The notes under the pieces were generated by a model. The model worked only from the letters and a program-made list of their open reading frames with translations, searched no databases and was not told the DNA's origin. From Pseudomonadota bacterium (GTDB lineage: Bacteria > UBA10199 > 2-02-FULL-44-16 > JAAZCA01), in assembly GCA_016927275.1 (NCBI GenBank), contig JAFGMW010000094.1:1-52560 (forward strand): a stretch of 52,560 nucleotides of DNA. Direction: 5' to 3'. The position numbers were made by a program, and so were the translations under genes. Positions 50,754-52,560 of this stretch are shown in pieces. Position 1 is the first letter of the stretch. The number at the start of each line of letters is the position of its first letter.

Positions 50754-51931
50754 AGGCGAAGTGCACCGGCTGCGGCATCTGCGTGCACGAGTGCCCGGTC
50801 GAGGCCATTGAGATGCACGCCGGCAAGGCGGTCATCGACTACGAGACCTGCATCCTCTGCGGGGCCTGCGCGAAGGTCTGCCCGGTCGACGCGATCGTCT
50901 TCGACAAGCCGAAGGTCTGCGACCGCGCCAGCCTCTCGGGCCACAGCGGGGTGTGGGTCTACTGCGAGCGCAGGGCCGGCAGCCTGCACCGCGTCTCGTT
51001 CGAGCTGCTCGGCTGCGGCCGGGGGCTCGCCGACGCGTGCGGGTGCGGCCTTTCCGCCGTCGTGATGGGGGGAGGCGCCGCCTCGTGTGCCGGCCTGCTG
51101 TTCGCTCACGGCGCGGACAGGGTCTACGCGATCGATTCGCCCAGGCTCTCGGCATTCCGCGACGACGCATACGCGTCTGCGCTGGTCTGGCTGGTGGCGC
51201 GCCACAGGCCGGAGGTCGTGCTGGCGGGGGCCACGGCTCAGGGTCGCTCGTTCATACCCAGGGTGGCGGCGATGCTCGGCACAGGGTTGACCGCCGACTG
51301 CACGAAGCTCTCGATAGACGACGACGGCAACCTCGTCCAGGTCCGCCCGGCGTTCGGCGGCAACATCATGGCGCAGATCATGTGCACGTGCTCACGTCCG
51401 CAGATGGCTACGGTGAGGCCCCACGTGATGAAGATCCTGCCCTCCGATCCTGCGAGAAAAGGCGAGCTCGTCGAGGAGCATCCCCCTGAGAAGGTCCTCT
51501 CATCCGACATCGAAATCGTCAGGACCGTGATGGAGCTCAAGGGTGCCGGGAACATAGCTGATGCGGAGATCGTCGTGGCCGGCGGCAGGGGGCTCGGAAA
51601 GCGTGAGGACTTCAGGCTCGTCCGCGACCTGGCGGAGGTCCTGGGGGCCGCTGTCGGAGCCTCGCGCACCGTGGTCGACGAGGGCTGGGTTCCATACGCG
51701 CACCAGGTGGGCCAGACCGGCCGCACGGTCTGCCCGAAGCTCTACATCGCGATCGGCATCTCCGGCGCGATCCAGCATCTGGTGGGCATGCAGACCTCGG
51801 AAAAGATTCTCGCGATCAACTCCGATCCCAACGCCCCGATCTTCCGCATCGCGGACTACGGATTGGTGGGGGATCTGTTTGAGGTAGTGCCTAAACTAAC
51901 TGCGGAATTTAGCAGGCTCAGAGGAAAATAA
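50735..51931 (+). CDS. etfA: Electron transfer flavoprotein subunit alpha with N-terminal ferredoxin domain
   Basis: A 398-aa EtfA, about 70 residues longer than the classical form because of an N-terminal 2x[4Fe-4S] domain: Cys10, 13, 16, 20 and Cys39, 42, 45, 49. The EtfA part follows, with [20 protein letters not shown] (FAD domain), [27 protein letters not shown]-like and [18 protein letters not shown] (FAD-binding arginine, GISGAIQH). Fused ferredoxins are known from anaerobic bacteria and let ETF exchange electrons with low-potential donors. It closes the operon. No terminator with a clear T-run follows. Confidence 0.96.
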   Translation: MGIEVIKAKCTGCGICVHECPVEAIEMHAGKAVIDYETCILCGACAKVCPVDAIVFDKPKVCDRASLSGHSGVWVYCERRAGSLHRVSFELLGCGRGLADACGCGLSAVVMGGGAASCAGLLFAHGADRVYAIDSPRLSAFRDDAYASALVWLVARHRPEVVLAGATAQGRSFIPRVAAMLGTGLTADCTKLSIDDDGNLVQVRPAFGGNIMAQIMCTCSRPQMATVRPHVMKILPSDPARKGELVEEHPPEKVLSSDIEIVRTVMELKGAGNIADAEIVVAGGRGLGKREDFRLVRDLAEVLGAAVGASRTVVDEGWVPYAHQVGQTGRTVCPKLYIAIGISGAIQHLVGMQTSEKILAINSDPNAPIFRIADYGLVGDLFEVVPKLTAEFSRLRGK

Positions 51932-51935
51932 TCGC

Positions 51936-51990
51936 AGTACCATCGCAGCATCATCGTCTTTCCATCGCTTTACCATCGCCTCACCATCGC
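51936..51990. repeat. Array of 11-bp tandem repeats
   Basis: Five units of 11 bases with consensus nnnACCATCGC run without gaps: 51936-46, 47-57, 58-68, 69-79 and 80-90; unit two has one or two changes (CATCATCGT). A weaker sixth, ATAATCGC, sits at the left. It lies between etfA and the S23-type gene, both of which end here. Confidence 0.8.
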
Positions 51991-52041
51991 AGTTCAACTG
52001 CGAGCTCAGATCACAGATCCAGATTGAGAGAACAGATTGAG

Positions 52042-52059
52042 AGCTCAGAGCTCTGAGCT
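52042..52059. repeat. 18-bp perfect palindrome
   Basis: AGCTCAGAGCTCTGAGCT is a perfect 18-base palindrome. CAGATTGAGAG is directly repeated nearby (52020-52030 and 52033-52043). AGAGAAAAAAT follows. It lies just downstream of the convergent S23-type gene end. Confidence 0.7.
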
Positions 52060-52077
52060 GAGAGAAAAAATCGGGGC

Positions 52078-52413
52078 TCATGGAAGAGCCTCGATCTTGA
52101 CGTAGGCGAGCTTGAGGCGCGATTTGAGGGCTTCCTGTTGGACTGCGGGCATGAGCCCGAAGGCGCGCGCCAGATCGAGCGCTGCGCTGGTTTCGGCGAG
52201 CGACCCGAGCGCGATTTGAAAGAAGCGGCGGCGCTCCCGGCCGTACGCACGTTTGCCGTTGCCCTCGGCGAGGTTTAGGACAGCCGATGACATCGCCCGG
52301 TTGAGCTGATCGGCCAGGAACCCGTTTCCCCTCGGCCACTTGGCGACCCTCTTTGCAAGGTCCTCTGCCAGCGCCATCAACTGCCTGAAGCAATCCAGCT
52401 TTTCGTGATTCAT
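52078..52413 (-). CDS. Four-helix-bundle (S23/IVS-type) protein
   Basis: A 111-aa helical protein of the S23 (23S rRNA intervening sequence protein) family: FRQLMALAEDLAKRVAKWP, LADQLNRAMSSAVLNLAEGN (conserved RA.SS...N.AEG), RFFQIALGSLAETSAALDLA. Such genes occur inside rRNA intervening sequences and also as free genes with unknown roles. No rRNA is present here. GGAGGAG precedes the ATG. A paralog starts on the other strand 87 bases away. Confidence 0.9.
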   Translation of the reverse strand: MNHEKLDCFRQLMALAEDLAKRVAKWPRGNGFLADQLNRAMSSAVLNLAEGNGKRAYGRERRRFFQIALGSLAETSAALDLARAFGLMPAVQQEALKSRLKLAYVKIEALP

Positions 52414-52427
52414 AACTCCTCCTGTGA

Positions 52428-52484
52428 AGTTGGTTTTTTCGTTGCCCTCTCAAAGAGGGTGGAGGGCAACGCAAAAAACCAACT
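52428..52484. repeat. Long inverted repeat between divergent S23-type genes
   Basis: AGTTGGTTTTTTCGTTGCCCTC (22 bases, 52428-52449; shown here as AGTTGG...GCCCTC) is repeated in reverse complement at 52462-52484 with one inserted base. A 12-base loop, itself containing GAGGG that can pair with CCCTC, separates the arms. It spans almost the whole region between the two start codons and their ribosome sites. Confidence 0.85.
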
Positions 52485-52500
52485 CAAGGGAGGTTTAAAA

Positions 52501-52560
52501 TGTTTCACGAAAAGCTGAATTGCTACAAGCAGTCGGTCGAAATGGCAGAGGACCTCAGCA
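52501..52560 (+). CDS. Second four-helix-bundle (S23/IVS-type) protein, N-terminal fragment
   Basis: The first 20 codons read MFHEKLNCYKQSVEMAEDLS, matching MNHEKLDCFRQLMALAEDLA of the divergent gene almost position by position, so it is a paralog. GGGAGG precedes the ATG by eight bases. The gene runs off the right edge. Confidence 0.85.

Noticed and set aside
1-52560. CRISPR array, prophage, integrase or IS element
   Set aside because: No regularly spaced direct repeats of CRISPR size, no cas, integrase or transposase motifs were seen; the only tandem array has 11-bp units without spacers.

Overview
The window is a GC-rich bacterial chromosome segment from a Gram-negative (diderm) organism. 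Signs of this are Sec-type signal peptides, at least five lipoproteins with lipobox cysteines, a TonB-like protein, outer-membrane barrel-like C-termini and a TPR/beta-barrel export protein. The ETF operon, whose alpha subunit carries an N-terminal 2x[4Fe-4S] ferredoxin, the lipoprotein-rich gene content and the REP-like palindromes suggest a deltaproteobacterial or Bdellovibrionota-like, probably uncultivated lineage. That placement is inference. No prophage, IS transposase, rRNA operon or CRISPR array is visible.

Layout. (1) 1-22 kb is an accessory, surface-oriented region. It opens with the end of msrB, followed by an SGNH hydrolase, two proteins with transglutaminase-like Cys/His/Asp patterns, several lipoproteins, a 1057-aa GH15-like lipoprotein, an HExxH peptidase with a proline-rich N-terminus, a staphylococcal-nuclease-like protein next to a NERD-type nuclease-like protein, a parallel beta-helix surface protein with ZU5-like domain, a NYN-domain protein and msrA. 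(2) 22.1-30 kb holds a small putative metallopeptidase, a truncated cyclophilin, and two adjacent, clearly paralogous giant membrane proteins (1248 and 1066 aa) of no family I recognise. (3) 30-37 kb holds housekeeping and transport genes: stand-alone GMP synthase ATP-PPase subunit, EamA transporter, M15-like peptidase, AI-2E-type permease and a transketolase. (4) 36.8-43.2 kb is a tightly packed minus-strand operon that reads like a synthase-dependent exopolysaccharide machine: TPR protein, TPR/beta-barrel protein, cellulose-synthase-like GT2, GH5 lipoprotein and two small helical ferritin-like proteins. (5) 43.3-48.2 kb holds maf, dus, a tonB-like gene, small membrane proteins, an adenylate-kinase-like gene, tRNA-Glu and a TPR protein. 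(6) 48.3-51.9 kb holds ETF-quinone oxidoreductase, EtfB and EtfA in one overlapping operon. (7) The right edge holds two divergent four-helix-bundle (S23/IVS-type) genes separated by a long inverted repeat.

The best candidates for something undescribed are the paired giant membrane paralogs, the exopolysaccharide operon with its two small helical proteins, and the inverted-repeat-linked S23-type pair. Repeats worth attention include a 25-bp inverted repeat around a 20-bp palindrome, an 11-bp tandem repeat array, and a tRNA-Glu whose acceptor stem is extended by ten base pairs and followed by a T-run. All functions are assigned by eye from motifs; no database search was run.
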